From positions 1 to 18,455 of the forward strand of contig JAEXDU010000164.1 of the NCBI GenBank assembly GCA_023401495.1: 18,455 nucleotides of DNA, in the 5' to 3' direction. This DNA is from Bacillota bacterium. Its GTDB lineage: Bacteria; Bacillota; Clostridia; Oscillospirales; Acutalibacteraceae. This document shows positions 6,360 through 14,339 of this stretch, one piece after another (position 1 is the stretch's first letter; every line of letters begins with the position of its first letter). The notes beneath the pieces were generated by a model. The model ran no database searches. It was not told the DNA's origin and saw only the letters and a list, made by a program, of their open reading frames with translations. The position numbers and the translations under genes are program-made.

Positions 6360-6376
6360 AGTCAAAGAAAGTCAAA
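6360..6376 (+). promoter_or_regulatory. CtsR box 2
   Basis: AGTCAAAGAAAGTCAAA is an exact match to the CtsR consensus of two RGTCAAA heptads separated by NAN. It lies just downstream of the predicted transcription start, so it represses the operon together with box 1. Confidence 0.88.
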
Positions 6377-6402
6377 ATCAAACTTCGACTGGAAGGGTGA
6401 TT

Positions 6403-6852
6403 ATGAAAATCAGTGATCATGTTGCCAATTATATATTGGCACTGTTGGAAGAAGAAAACGGAAGAGCAGAAATTCAAAGAAACGAGCTGGCCGAATCGCT
6501 GGGGTGCGTTCCCAGTCAGATCAGTTATGTGATTACCTCCCGCTTTACGCCCGAACAGGGCTACCTGGTAGAAAGCCGGCGCGGCGGCGGCGGGTATATC
6601 CGCATCACACAGATTCAGATGGACGCAAGCAGCGCGATCATGCACACGGTCAACTCCGTTGGGGATTCGCTCGACAGCGCGACGGCGCGCATTATGCTCT
6701 CAAATTTGCTTCAGCGCGATATTATTTCGGAAAAAGCGGCAAACATTATGGCAGCGGCCCTGAACGACCGATGTTATCAGAATGTGCCGAAAGAAAACCG
6801 GGATGTGCTTCGCGCGGCGATTTTTAAGCATATGCTGATGACACAGATTTGA
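6403..6852 (+). CDS. ctsR: Heat-shock repressor CtsR
   Basis: This 149-residue repressor binds tandem heptad operators of class III heat-shock genes and releases them on heating or when its DNA-reading arginines are phosphorylated by McsB. The N-terminal winged helix-turn-helix spans about residues 1-70. The helix ends with PSQISYVITSRF (37-48), and the wing holds R59, R60 and the four glycines 61-64 (RRGGGGYIRI), which is the glycine-rich loop known as the heat sensor in the Bacillus protein. The C-terminal half forms the dimer/tetramer domain. ATG 6403 is preceded by GGAAGGGTG; longer readings starting at TTG 6304 would begin upstream of the promoter start point. It is first in the operon and controls itself through the two boxes upstream. 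Confidence 0.95.
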   Translation: MKISDHVANYILALLEEENGRAEIQRNELAESLGCVPSQISYVITSRFTPEQGYLVESRRGGGGYIRITQIQMDASSAIMHTVNSVGDSLDSATARIMLSNLLQRDIISEKAANIMAAALNDRCYQNVPKENRDVLRAAIFKHMLMTQI

Positions 6853-6871
6853 GCTTTTAGGAGGGATTGTC

Positions 6872-7399
6872 ATGAAATGTCAGATGTGCGGGAAAAACCC
6901 GGCGACTACGTATGTAAAAATCATTGTAAACGGCGAATTGACCGAATACGCTCTGTGCGGCGAATGCGCGCAGAAAGCGGGGTACGGTAATTTTTTGTAC
7001 CCCTTTGCGCTGGATTTTAACAGCCTGCTTGGCAGTTTCTTCGGGAACCCCGTTCCCGAAATGACAGATACCGTCCGCTGCCCGGGGTGCGGCTCTTCTT
7101 TTGGGGAGATCGCCCAGAGCGGTAAGGTCGGGTGTGCCGAATGCTACAATACCTTCCGCGACCGCATGATGCCGTCGATCCAGAGGATACACGGCAACAC
7201 CAAGCACTTTGGTAAGCGCCCGAGCAGCCGGGCCCTGCGGGTAAAGCCCGAGGCAAAGCTGAGCGTGGCCCCGCAGGAGGATACGGAGCTCAGCCGCAAA
7301 AGGAAAGAGCTTCGCGAGGCGGTCGAAAGCCAGGATTTTGAGCGTGCGGCGGTGCTGCGCGACGAGATCAAAGCGCTGGAGGGGAGCGGCAAAGCATGA
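6872..7399 (+). CDS. mcsA: McsA, activator of the protein arginine kinase
   Basis: This 175-residue zinc-binding adaptor stimulates McsB and takes part in CtsR control and the response to metals and oxidants. Four CxxC pairs are visible: CQMC at 3-6, CGEC at about 29-32, CPGC at about 70-73 and CAEC at about 87-90. The C-terminus (about 135-172) is a UVR motif of the type LRDEIKALE, a coiled segment that mediates contact with McsB and ClpC. AGGAGGG lies 5-10 nt upstream of the ATG. Its stop overlaps the mcsB start by 4 nt (ATGA), so the two are translationally coupled. Length and order match the Bacillus and Clostridium operons. Confidence 0.93.
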   Translation: MKCQMCGKNPATTYVKIIVNGELTEYALCGECAQKAGYGNFLYPFALDFNSLLGSFFGNPVPEMTDTVRCPGCGSSFGEIAQSGKVGCAECYNTFRDRMMPSIQRIHGNTKHFGKRPSSRALRVKPEAKLSVAPQEDTELSRKRKELREAVESQDFERAAVLRDEIKALEGSGKA

Positions 7400-8415
7400 A
7401 GAAATGGTATGAAAAAAGCGGGCAGGAGGCCGATGTGGTCATCAGTACCCGCGTGCGGCTGGCCCGCAACCTGAGCGATTATCCGTTCCCGGTGAAGATG
7501 ACCGCCGAGCAGCGTGAAAAGGTGGAGCAGGCGGTACGCGATGCCGTAATGCGCGGCAACAGCTCCATTTCCAATGATTTTCGATTTATCAGTCTCGACG
7601 ACATCAGTCAGAATGAGGCGGTTTCTCTGGTGGAACGCCATCTGGTCAGTCCGGAGTTTATCTCGGCGCCGAACGGCCGCGGCCTTCTGCTGACGCAGGA
7701 CGAAACCGTCTCTGTCATGATCAACGAAGAGGATCACCTGCGGATTCAGGTCATGCGTGAGGGCCTTGATCTGGAGGGAGCCTACGAGATGGTGGACCGT
7801 GTGGACGCTCTGCTGAACGAGAGCCTGCATTTCGCGTTCGACGAGGATTTGGGTTACCTGACCCAGTGCCCCACCAATCTGGGCACCGGCATGCGGGCGT
7901 CTTTGATGCTGCACCTGCCCGCGCTTCAGGAAAGCGGCGCGATGCGCCGGGTAGCGTCCAGCCTGTCGAAGCTGGGGCTTGTGATCCGCGGCATTTACGG
8001 CGAGGGCAGCGAGCCGGTGGGGGCGATCTATCAGCTTTCCAATCAGGTGACGCTGGGCCTGAGCGAGCAGTCCGCGATCGCGAACCTGAAAAGCATCGCG
8101 GGCCAGCTGATTGCGCAGGAGCGCGCAGCACGGGCCGAGCTGGTGAAAACGGTGGAAACGCAGGACCAGATCTTCCGCTCCATCGGGATTCTGAAAAGCG
8201 CCCGCGTTCTCAGCAGCGACGAATTCATGCGGCTGATCTCCTACGTGAGAATGGGAGTCGCCACCGAACTTCTCACCGGAATTTCGTACGACACCATCAA
8301 CAGTTTGATCGTGCAGGTACAGCCTGCTACCATGATGCTGACAAAGAAAATGACCACAGCCGAGCGGGATGCGCTTCGCGCAAGCATCGTATCTCAGCGG
8401 CTGAATGTAACATAA
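7396..8415 (+). CDS. mcsB: Protein arginine kinase McsB
   Basis: This 339-residue enzyme transfers phosphate from ATP to arginine side chains, marking CtsR and damaged proteins for ClpC-ClpP. It has the phosphagen-kinase fold without the small N-terminal domain. Visible landmarks are the nucleotide-binding STRVRLARN (about 17-25), the catalytic NEEDH loop (about 112-116), the TQCPTNLGTGMRAS segment with its active-site cysteine (about 156-169), and near the end RDALRA (324-329), which fits the RDxxRA phosphoarginine-sensing pocket described for Bacillus McsB. It is slightly shorter than the Bacillus protein (about 363) but no motif is missing. It overlaps mcsA by 4 nt and lies 17 nt before clpC. 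Confidence 0.95.
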   Translation: MKKWYEKSGQEADVVISTRVRLARNLSDYPFPVKMTAEQREKVEQAVRDAVMRGNSSISNDFRFISLDDISQNEAVSLVERHLVSPEFISAPNGRGLLLTQDETVSVMINEEDHLRIQVMREGLDLEGAYEMVDRVDALLNESLHFAFDEDLGYLTQCPTNLGTGMRASLMLHLPALQESGAMRRVASSLSKLGLVIRGIYGEGSEPVGAIYQLSNQVTLGLSEQSAIANLKSIAGQLIAQERAARAELVKTVETQDQIFRSIGILKSARVLSSDEFMRLISYVRMGVATELLTGISYDTINSLIVQVQPATMMLTKKMTTAERDALRASIVSQRLNVT

Positions 8416-8432
8416 AAAAGGGGGGACGATCT

Positions 8433-10898
8433 ATGTATCGTTTTAACGGATTTACAGAAAAAGCAAACACTGCGCTGAACCTTGCCATTGAATCGGCGGA
8501 AAATCTGGGGCATACCTATATCGGCAGCGAGCATATTGTGCTGGGCCTGCTGAAAGAGGGTACGGGCGTGGCCGCCACAGTGTTGAATAAACTGCAGGTG
8601 ACAGCCGGGCAGCTGGAACAGCTGATGTCCGAAAAGATCGGAACCGGCACAAAAACCAGCCTTTCTGCAGATGATTTTACGCCCCGCAGCAAGCGGATTC
8701 TTCAGATCGCCGTCATGGAGGCTGCACGGCTCGGCCATAATTATGTAGGAACCGAGCATCTGCTCATCGCGATTTTGTCGGAGGGCGACAGCTACGGCGT
8801 GCGCTTCCTTCAGTCGCTAGGCGCGAAGTCCGGCGACATTCTGAACGAGATCAGCTCCGCTCTGAGCAGCGGAGAGGATTCCGCTTCCGCTCCCGGCATG
8901 CCCCCGGCTTCGTCCGGCAAGGGCGGGAAAAGCGCCACCAAAACGCTCGATCAATTCGGGCGTGACCTCACCGCGCTGGCTGCCAAGGGCGGCATCGATC
9001 CCGTGATCGGCCGCCAGACGGAAATTGAGCGCGTGATTCAGATTCTGTCCCGCCGCACCAAGAACAATCCCTGCCTGATCGGCGAGCCCGGCGTCGGCAA
9101 AACAGCCGTCGCGGAAGGTCTTGCCCTGAAGATTGCGGAAGGTCAGGTGCCGGAGCTTCTGAAAAACAAGCGCGTGATTACATTAGACCTCACCGGCATG
9201 GTTGCCGGCACCAAGTACCGCGGCGATTTTGAAGAGAGAATCAAGGCTGCGATGGACGAGGTGCGCAGCGCCGGGAACATTATTCTGTTCATCGACGAGC
9301 TGCATACCATCATCGGCGCCGGCTCCGCGGAGGGCTCCACAGACGCTGCGAACATTTTAAAGCCTGCGCTGGCCCGCGGTGATTTTCAGGTGATCGGCGC
9401 GACCACCATCAACGAATACCGCAAATATATCGAAAAGGACGCCGCTCTCGAGCGCCGGTTCCAGCCTGTCATGGTCGGCGAGCCGAGCGAAGAGGAAGCG
9501 GTCGAGATTCTGAAGGGTCTGCGCGACCGGTACGAGGCGCACCATAAGGTCAAGATCACCGATGAGGCGATCGACGCCGCCGTGAAGCTTTCTTCCCGCT
9601 ATATCGCGGATCGTTTCCTGCCGGATAAGGCTATCGACCTGATGGATGAAGCGTCCTCCCGTGTACGCCTGCGTGCCTTTACCGCTCCCACCGATTTGCA
9701 GGAGCTGGAAAAGAGCGTCAAGGAACTGGAGCAGGAGAAAGCCGCCGCGATCAACGCGCAGGAATTCGAGCGGGCCGCCAAGGTGCGCGATGAAGAGAAA
9801 AAGGCCAAGGAGGAGCTGGAAAGGCAGAAGAACCTGTGGACCGAGAAGCGCTCGCATGAGGGCGGAGAGGTTACTCCCGAGGACATTGCAAACGTGGTGT
9901 CTGTGTGGACAGGAATCCCCGTCGTCCAGCTGACCGAAGAGGAAAGCGAGCGCCTGCTGCATCTGGAGGAAACCCTGCATCAGCGTCTGGTAGGGCAGGA
10001 AGAGGCCGTCAGCGCTGTGTCCAGAGCCATTCGCCGCGGCCGCGTCGGCCTGAAAGACCCGAAACGCCCCGTAGGCTCGTTCATCTTCCTCGGGCCGACC
10101 GGCGTTGGTAAAACCGAGCTGACCAAGGCTTTGGCCGAAGCGATGTTCGGAGACGAAAACGCGATGATCCGTCTGGATATGTCGGAATATATGGAGAAGC
10201 ATACTGTGTCCCGTCTGGTTGGCTCGCCTCCCGGATATGTGGGCTACGATGAGGGCGGCCAGCTGACCGAGGCCGTGCGCCGCAAGCCGTATTCGGTGGT
10301 GCTGTTCGACGAAATCGAAAAGGCGCACCCGGATGTGTTCAACATCCTGCTGCAGATTCTGGAGGATGGCCGTCTGACCGACGCGCAGGGCCGGAAGGTG
10401 GATTTCAAGAACACCGTGATCATCATGACCTCGAACGTCGGCGCGCGCCTGATCACCGAGAAAAAGGGCAGCCTGGGCTTTGCGTCGGAGGATAACCAGA
10501 AGCTGGACAGCGAGAAGGTCAAGGAGCTGGTGCTCGGCGAACTGAAAAGCACGTTCCGCCCCGAATTCCTGAACCGTGTGGACGACATTATTGTGTTCCA
10601 TAAGCTCACCGATGAGGATATCCGCGAAATCGCAGGGCGTATGCTCAAGACCTTGCAGAAACGTCTGGGTGAAATCGGCGTCTCCGCAGAGTTTACCGAG
10701 ACCGCCGTGGCCGAAATCGCCAAAGAGGGCTTTGACCCGATCTACGGGGCTCGTCCGCTGCGCCGTGCGATTCAGACAAAGCTTGAGGATCGTCTTTCGG
10801 AGCTGATGCTGGAGGGAAAAGTGCACGCGGGGAACCAGGTTGTATGCGATTTCGAAAATGGTGAATTTATTTTTGTAGAATCCCCTCTTGAGAAATAA
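8433..10898 (+). CDS. clpC: ClpC, AAA+ unfoldase of the Clp protease
   Basis: This 821-residue Hsp100 protein unfolds phosphoarginine-tagged or adaptor-delivered substrates and threads them into ClpP. Two N-terminal Clp repeats span about residues 1-145. The first ATPase has Walker A GEPGVGKT at about 217-224 and Walker B FIDE ending at about 289. The UVR-like coiled segment of the middle domain (ELEQEKAAAINAQEFERAA) lies at about 430-456. The second ATPase has Walker A GPTGVGKT at 554-561 and Walker B LFDE with D626 and E627. LGF at 681-683 is the ClpP-docking tripeptide. ATG 8433 follows a GGGGGGA site by 5-6 nt; the frame is open much further upstream, but that part overlaps mcsB and reads as low-complexity protein. 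ClpP itself is not in the window. clpC is the last member of the CtsR-controlled operon. Confidence 0.96.
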   Translation: MYRFNGFTEKANTALNLAIESAENLGHTYIGSEHIVLGLLKEGTGVAATVLNKLQVTAGQLEQLMSEKIGTGTKTSLSADDFTPRSKRILQIAVMEAARLGHNYVGTEHLLIAILSEGDSYGVRFLQSLGAKSGDILNEISSALSSGEDSASAPGMPPASSGKGGKSATKTLDQFGRDLTALAAKGGIDPVIGRQTEIERVIQILSRRTKNNPCLIGEPGVGKTAVAEGLALKIAEGQVPELLKNKRVITLDLTGMVAGTKYRGDFEERIKAAMDEVRSAGNIILFIDELHTIIGAGSAEGSTDAANILKPALARGDFQVIGATTINEYRKYIEKDAALERRFQPVMVGEPSEEEAVEILKGLRDRYEAHHKVKITDEAIDAAVKLSSRYIADRFLPDKAIDLMDEASSRVRLRAFTAPTDLQELEKSVKELEQEKAAAINAQEFERAAKVRDEEKKAKEELERQKNLWTEKRSHEGGEVTPEDIANVVSVWTGIPVVQLTEEESERLLHLEETLHQRLVGQEEAVSAVSRAIRRGRVGLKDPKRPVGSFIFLGPTGVGKTELTKALAEAMFGDENAMIRLDMSEYMEKHTVSRLVGSPPGYVGYDEGGQLTEAVRRKPYSVVLFDEIEKAHPDVFNILLQILEDGRLTDAQGRKVDFKNTVIIMTSNVGARLITEKKGSLGFASEDNQKLDSEKVKELVLGELKSTFRPEFLNRVDDIIVFHKLTDEDIREIAGRMLKTLQKRLGEIGVSAEFTETAVAEIAKEGFDPIYGARPLRRAIQTKLEDRLSELMLEGKVHAGNQVVCDFENGEFIFVESPLEK

Positions 10899-10924
10899 CC
10901 GGACTGCGGATATAATAACCTCAC

Positions 10925-10954
10925 GGCGCAAGCCGAAGCAAAGCTTCGGGCGCC
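10925..10954 (+). terminator. Hairpin after clpC without a T run
   Basis: GGCGC (10925-10929) with GCGCC (10950-10954) and CCGAAGC (10933-10939) with GCTTCGG (10943-10949) make a 12-bp stem with a 3-nt bulge and an AAA loop, 27 nt after the clpC stop. There is no U tract, so it could be a weak terminator or a 3'-end stabiliser. Confidence 0.45.
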
Positions 10955-11030
10955 TGAGAGAGCATTGAATCATCCGTTTTGTGATTCCGCGAAACAGGGC
11001 GAATCTTTTGCTGGCTTGTATCGGAATTTA

Positions 11031-11039
11031 TGATATAAT
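11031..11039 (+). promoter_or_regulatory. Extended -10 promoter of the TPR-like gene
   Basis: TGATATAAT is an exact extended -10 element (TGnTATAAT). No good -35 lies at 17 bp, which is typical for extended -10 promoters. It places a start near 11046, about 30 nt before ATG 11075, making this gene independent of clpC. Confidence 0.6.
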
Positions 11040-11074
11040 AGAGGCATTCATAGAAGTGAAAGTGGGTGTTGTCA

Positions 11075-11725
11075 ATGGAATCCGCAGCCAATAGCCGCCC
11101 GGATTTAGCGGCAGCTTTATTCCGATTAATCGGGGCCTCGATCCCTGTCAATTATACAGACGAGGAAGAAGCGCAGCGTTTGTATGCAAAGCTCCAAAAT
11201 GATCATGAACGTCTGAGCAAGGTGATTTCTCTTTGTGGCACTCCCAAAACGCCGCAGCAGCTTTATATTGCCGCCACCGCGTGCAGTTGGCTGGGTGGAA
11301 ATGACGAGCTGACGGCCAAATATGCCCAGCAGTATCTGGAAACTTCGGGATGGGACCGCCTCTCTTACGGGACGATAATCCAGGACGGTGTCACCATCAG
11401 CCGGTGGGCCAAAAGCCGCGCGGAAATGTATGTGATTCTGGCGCAGGCACAGGAAAATCTGGGGAAGCACGAGGCCGCTCTCACCAATTTTGCCGAAGCC
11501 TACCGTCTGGAGCCGTATGACGCGATGTATGCTGTAAAAATGGCGGGTGTGATCGAACACGCGCGAAGCCGTAAGGAAGCTCTGCAGTTTTTAAAGCAGC
11601 AGACGCTGACCCCGCATTACCGCCCGCTGCATTACAAGGATGAGCATGGCAATCGCGGCAGCAACCAGACCTTCCGCCAGATTATCGATTCTCATATTCT
11701 AAAGCTCGAGTCAAAAGAAGATTAA
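11075..11725 (+). CDS. TPR-like protein of unknown function
   Basis: I do not recognise this 216-residue protein by name. It appears soluble: no signal peptide or membrane segment is seen. Residues about 110-175 look like tetratricopeptide helices (AEMYVILAQAQENLGKHEAA, then NFAEAYRLEPYDAMYAVKMA), which usually mediate protein contacts. The N-terminal part is helical and charged, and the C-terminus (HYRPLHYKDEHGNRGSNQTF) is polar. ATG 11075 has GTGGGTG at 6-12 nt upstream, the same kind of site used by ctsR and the hydrogenase gene here; an in-frame GTG at 11066 is the alternative. It has its own promoter and a strong terminator, so it is probably monocistronic. Its position after clpC does not establish a role in proteolysis. 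Confidence 0.75.
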   Translation: MESAANSRPDLAAALFRLIGASIPVNYTDEEEAQRLYAKLQNDHERLSKVISLCGTPKTPQQLYIAATACSWLGGNDELTAKYAQQYLETSGWDRLSYGTIIQDGVTISRWAKSRAEMYVILAQAQENLGKHEAALTNFAEAYRLEPYDAMYAVKMAGVIEHARSRKEALQFLKQQTLTPHYRPLHYKDEHGNRGSNQTFRQIIDSHILKLESKED

Positions 11726-11728
11726 ATA

Positions 11729-11772
11729 AAAGCCCACGGAGCAGTTTATCATCACTGCTCTGCGGGCTTTTT
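11729..11772. terminator. Bidirectional terminator between convergent genes
   Basis: AAAGCCC (11729-11735) with GGGCTTT (11764-11770) and GAGCAG with CTGCTC form a long stem, with A-rich DNA on the left and T5 on the right. It serves the TPR-like gene on the plus strand and the S1-domain gene on the minus strand, whose stop is 4 nt away. Confidence 0.88.
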
Positions 11773-11775
11773 CCG

Positions 11776-12705
11776 TCAGGTAAACTCCGTTATGATTTGC
11801 TTATCGCTGCATTCCGGCGAATAGACGAAGCGATCCATGCGATCTCCCTTGAAAAAGTATTTTGGAGGAATCGGGCGGTAAGAATAATCAAAGGTATCGA
11901 TGATGACAAGTTTGATTTTCATGCGGGAGGGCAAAATGCTTTTAATGTAAACGCTGGCCTGCTGCCCCGGCAGTACGCCCTCTTTGATTTCGGCCAGCCC
12001 GGCCAGATTTGGCGCCAGCTCGACGAAGATTCCGTAGGGTTCGGTGGAGCGGATGATCCCCGCCACGGTTTCGCCGGTGTGGAACAGGGCGACGTTTTCT
12101 TCCCAGGTGCCGAGCAGCTCCTTTTGGGTAAGGGTAATGCGATCCCCCTCAATCGATTTGATGATGGTGCGAACATCCATCCCCACGGTAAATCGCTCTC
12201 TGGGATGGTCGATGCGCGAAACGGAAATCGCGTCGATCGGCAGCAGCGAGATGATCCCGCAGCCGATATCCGCAAAAGCGCCGAACGTTTCCAGGTGCGT
12301 GATCCGGGCGTCCGTCACGTCGCCGGGGTGCAGCTTCTCTATGTACTCTCTCCGGCATTTTTCCTGCGCCGCCCTGCGCGAGAGCACAGCAATCGGATTG
12401 CCCGCATCATCCTTCTGAAATCCGGTTATGATAAAGCAGACAGGCCGGTTCACACGGGAAATGATGGCAATATCCCGGGTGGTGCCCTCCCGAATGCCCA
12501 GAGCGCCCTCTTCCCGGGGAATCAATCCTTTCATGCAGCCCAAATCCACCAGCAAATTGTGGAAGCTGTCACAAACCAGCGCCCGGCCCTCCAGTATTTT
12601 TTCATCCCGGCATGCGTCCATCAGGGCGGTCATGCTTGCCATGGCAGCCCGGTTCTCCGGCGTATCAATCTTCCAGCCCTCGGGCTTATAAGTATTCAGG
12701 CCCAT
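11776..12705 (-). CDS. S1 RNA-binding domain protein (ribosomal protein S1-like)
   Basis: This 309-residue protein contains repeated S1/OB folds that bind single-stranded RNA. The first module spans about residues 35-112. The second and clearest spans about 124-196 (HPGDVTDARITHLETFGAFADI, ending ITLTQKELLGTW), and a degenerate third spans about 207-272 (GETVAGIIRSTEPYGIFVEL). The N-terminal 30 residues and the C-terminal tail carry no known motif. Firmicutes often carry such short S1 paralogues; whether this one acts on the ribosome, on mRNA stability or on small RNAs is not visible. AGGAGGT on the minus strand (12712-12718) is 6-12 nt from the ATG. It is convergent with the TPR-like gene and divergent from the cyclophilin gene. 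Confidence 0.85.
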   Translation of the reverse strand: MGLNTYKPEGWKIDTPENRAAMASMTALMDACRDEKILEGRALVCDSFHNLLVDLGCMKGLIPREEGALGIREGTTRDIAIISRVNRPVCFIITGFQKDDAGNPIAVLSRRAAQEKCRREYIEKLHPGDVTDARITHLETFGAFADIGCGIISLLPIDAISVSRIDHPRERFTVGMDVRTIIKSIEGDRITLTQKELLGTWEENVALFHTGETVAGIIRSTEPYGIFVELAPNLAGLAEIKEGVLPGQQASVYIKSILPSRMKIKLVIIDTFDYSYRPIPPKYFFKGDRMDRFVYSPECSDKQIITEFT

Positions 12706-12836
12706 TCTTTTACCTCCTTTTTCCGGTCAGAACATCTATATGCAAAAAACCGCGCGCCTAATACAGAAATCAAAATGTTCCGCCGATTCAGGCCCCCCGG
12801 CGTGCATCATATGGCATCGATTTCTGCTGGGAAAGC

Positions 12837-12865
12837 TTGCATATTTTCATGAAATAGACTAAAAT
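12837..12865 (+). promoter_or_regulatory. Sigma-A promoter of the cyclophilin gene
   Basis: TTGCAT (12837-12842) and TAAAAT (12860-12865) are spaced by 17 bp in an AT-rich gap. Transcription would start near 12872, about 30 nt before ATG 12901. Confidence 0.6.
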
Positions 12866-12900
12866 ATTACCAAATTGATCGAAAAAGGGATGGTGGTTTG

Positions 12901-13665
12901 ATGCGCAAAAGAATCCGCGCGGCGCTGGTTGGTTTTTCCCTGCTGCTGCTTTTGACGGCCTGTGGCGGCCAGCAAAAGAAAGAGCCCGGTTATCAGCTGG
13001 ACAAGCCCGCGGCCGGCGAGGAAATCGCTGTGATGGAAACCAGCATGGGTGAGATGAAGCTTCGTTTCTTCCCGGAGGCTGCACCAAAGGCAGTAGACAA
13101 CTTTAAGCAGCTGGCACAGAAAGGGTATTATAACGGAATTACCTTTCACCGGGTGATGAATAATTTTATGATTCAGGGCGGTGATCCCACCGCGACAGGC
13201 TCCGGCGGCGAAAGCGTGTATGGCAAGGCGTTTGAGGATGAATTCAGCGAATCGTTGATCAATCTCCGCGGCGCGGTATCGATGGCGAATTCTGGTCCAA
13301 ACACCAACGGTAGCCAGTTCTTTATCAATCAGGCTCCCGCCTCAGTGTTTTCCGGCTGGGAGTATTACCAGCAGGGCTACGACGTGTACAAACAGAGCCC
13401 CGACGCGTTTACCGCGCAATACGGCAGCTGGGTAGACATGAGCAAAATTTCGGATACCTACAAAAAGCTGTATACGGAAAACGGCGGCAATCCGACACTC
13501 GACGGCGCTTACAGCACTACAAAGAAAGGGCACACCGTGTTCGCTCAGGTGTTTGAGGGCATGGATGTGGTGGACAAGATCGCAGCGGTAGAGGTTGGCG
13601 AAAAAAGCAAGCCCGTCACTGACGTGACAATTACAAAGATCACTCTGGAAAAATACCAGGGCTAA
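12901..13665 (+). CDS. Lipoprotein peptidyl-prolyl isomerase, cyclophilin type
   Basis: This 254-residue enzyme catalyses cis-trans isomerisation of proline bonds, here outside the cell membrane. A lipoprotein signal is clear: basic MRKRIR, a leucine-rich core and the lipobox LTAC with C21 as the lipidated residue. The cyclophilin domain starts near residue 40 and shows the catalytic FHRV with R84, then MIQGGDP and ANSGPNTNGSQFF. A segment of about 50 residues after QFFIN (GWEYYQQGYDVYKQ and onwards) is an insertion relative to minimal cyclophilins, as in several clostridial members. A TTG directly before the ATG extends the frame but would not change the signal. It precedes the thioredoxin gene, with a terminator-like hairpin between them, suggesting partial coupling of two protein-folding functions. 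Confidence 0.92.
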   Translation: MRKRIRAALVGFSLLLLLTACGGQQKKEPGYQLDKPAAGEEIAVMETSMGEMKLRFFPEAAPKAVDNFKQLAQKGYYNGITFHRVMNNFMIQGGDPTATGSGGESVYGKAFEDEFSESLINLRGAVSMANSGPNTNGSQFFINQAPASVFSGWEYYQQGYDVYKQSPDAFTAQYGSWVDMSKISDTYKKLYTENGGNPTLDGAYSTTKKGHTVFAQVFEGMDVVDKIAAVEVGEKSKPVTDVTITKITLEKYQG

Positions 13666-13674
13666 TTTCTGAAA

Positions 13675-13725
13675 CATGTGTGCAGGCCAGAAATAAACCG
13701 TTCTGGTGTTTGCTGACATGCTTTT
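13675..13725 (+). terminator. Terminator-like hairpin between cyclophilin and thioredoxin genes
   Basis: CATGT (13675-13679) pairs with ACATG (13716-13720). Inside, GCA pairs with TGC and CCAGAA (13687-13692) with TTCTGG (13701-13706). CTTTT follows. The interrupted stem and short T run suggest a partial terminator that lets some transcripts continue into the thioredoxin gene. Confidence 0.5.
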
Positions 13726-13751
13726 AGGATCACAGAAAAGGAGATAATACA

Positions 13752-14078
13752 ATGGAACTGATTCATGCAACCGAAGAAAATTTTGATCAGCTGATCACTG
13801 AACATCCGCTGGTGCTCGTCGACTTCTGGGCCAGCTGGTGCGGCCCCTGCCGTATGGTAGCCCCGATTGTGGAAGAGCTCGCGAAAATCTTTGAAGACAA
13901 TCTGACCGTTCTCAAGGTAGATGTTGACGATAACCAGGAGCTGGCCCGCCGCTACGGCATCATGAGCATCCCCACCATCATTCTGTTCAAGGACGGCCAG
14001 AAGCAGTGGACAGAGGTTGGAGTAAAGCCGCAGAAGCATTTCGAAGAGCAGATCCAGCAGTCGCTTTCATCACAATAA
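13752..14078 (+). CDS. trxA: Thioredoxin
   Basis: This 108-residue disulfide reductase is full length for the family. The active site is WCGPC at 29-33, preceded by VDFWAS, and the cis-proline loop is SIPT with P74; D24 matches the buried aspartate. It would be reduced by a thioredoxin reductase encoded elsewhere and supply electrons to cytoplasmic targets such as ribonucleotide reductase and peroxidases. AAAGGAGA lies 9-14 nt before the ATG. It lies 86 nt after the lipoprotein cyclophilin gene. The gene symbol assumes this is the main thioredoxin, which a single window cannot prove. Confidence 0.93.
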   Translation: MELIHATEENFDQLITEHPLVLVDFWASWCGPCRMVAPIVEELAKIFEDNLTVLKVDVDDNQELARRYGIMSIPTIILFKDGQKQWTEVGVKPQKHFEEQIQQSLSSQ

Positions 14079-14297
14079 CCCTGTTTCTTCCAGTGGTGGA
14101 TTCCCTTTTAGAAAACCAAAATCATTCGCGGCTTATCGTCTTCTTGTGATTTTGAAAAAGATTTTTCGTGCGCCGTTCCATCTGTTTTTGCAAATTGTGA
14201 TGTAAACAATCCACTTTGCAGCACAATGGATTGATTGTTCCGGGAAAAAAGCGTTGTTTTTTCTCTTATCTTTGGAACTCCTTACGAATCCGACAAA

Positions 14298-14339
14298 ATA
14301 TCGCCTATCCCGATTGACACCCGCTGGGATAGGCGATAT
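14298..14339. repeat. Perfect 14-bp inverted repeat enclosing the pyrG promoter
   Basis: ATATCGCCTATCCC (14298-14311) and GGGATAGGCGATAT (14326-14339) are exact inverted copies around a 14-bp centre. The -35 hexamer lies in the centre and the right arm runs into the -10 hexamer. The arms lie upstream of the transcription start, so the repeat acts as DNA, not as RNA of the pyrG transcript. An operator is the simplest reading. Confidence 0.8.

Larger units (their letters stand above)
6057..6402. other. Divergent intergenic region between the mini-protein gene and ctsR
   Basis: This 346-nt AT-rich region serves both genes. It holds the mini-protein ribosome binding site (6066-6071) and a long inverted repeat (6095-6108 with 6147-6162). 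A small hairpin pairs CCGCCC (6182-6187) with GGGCGG (6207-6212). The ctsR promoter and its two CtsR boxes occupy 6309-6376. I see no further coding sequence. Confidence 0.65.

Noticed and set aside
7866..8432. Open extension of the clpC frame far upstream
   Set aside because: It overlaps mcsB in another frame, reads as Arg/Gly/Ala-rich nonsense, and the true Clp N-terminus (MYRFNGFTEKA) begins at 8433 after a good ribosome binding site.
9357..10973. 538-residue open frame on the minus strand
   Set aside because: It is entirely antisense to clpC, has no recognisable domains, and arises from the codon bias of the GC-rich coding strand.
11797..12852. 351-residue open frame on the plus strand
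   Set aside because: It is antisense to the S1-domain gene, which has clear domains and a ribosome binding site; the plus-strand product resembles nothing.
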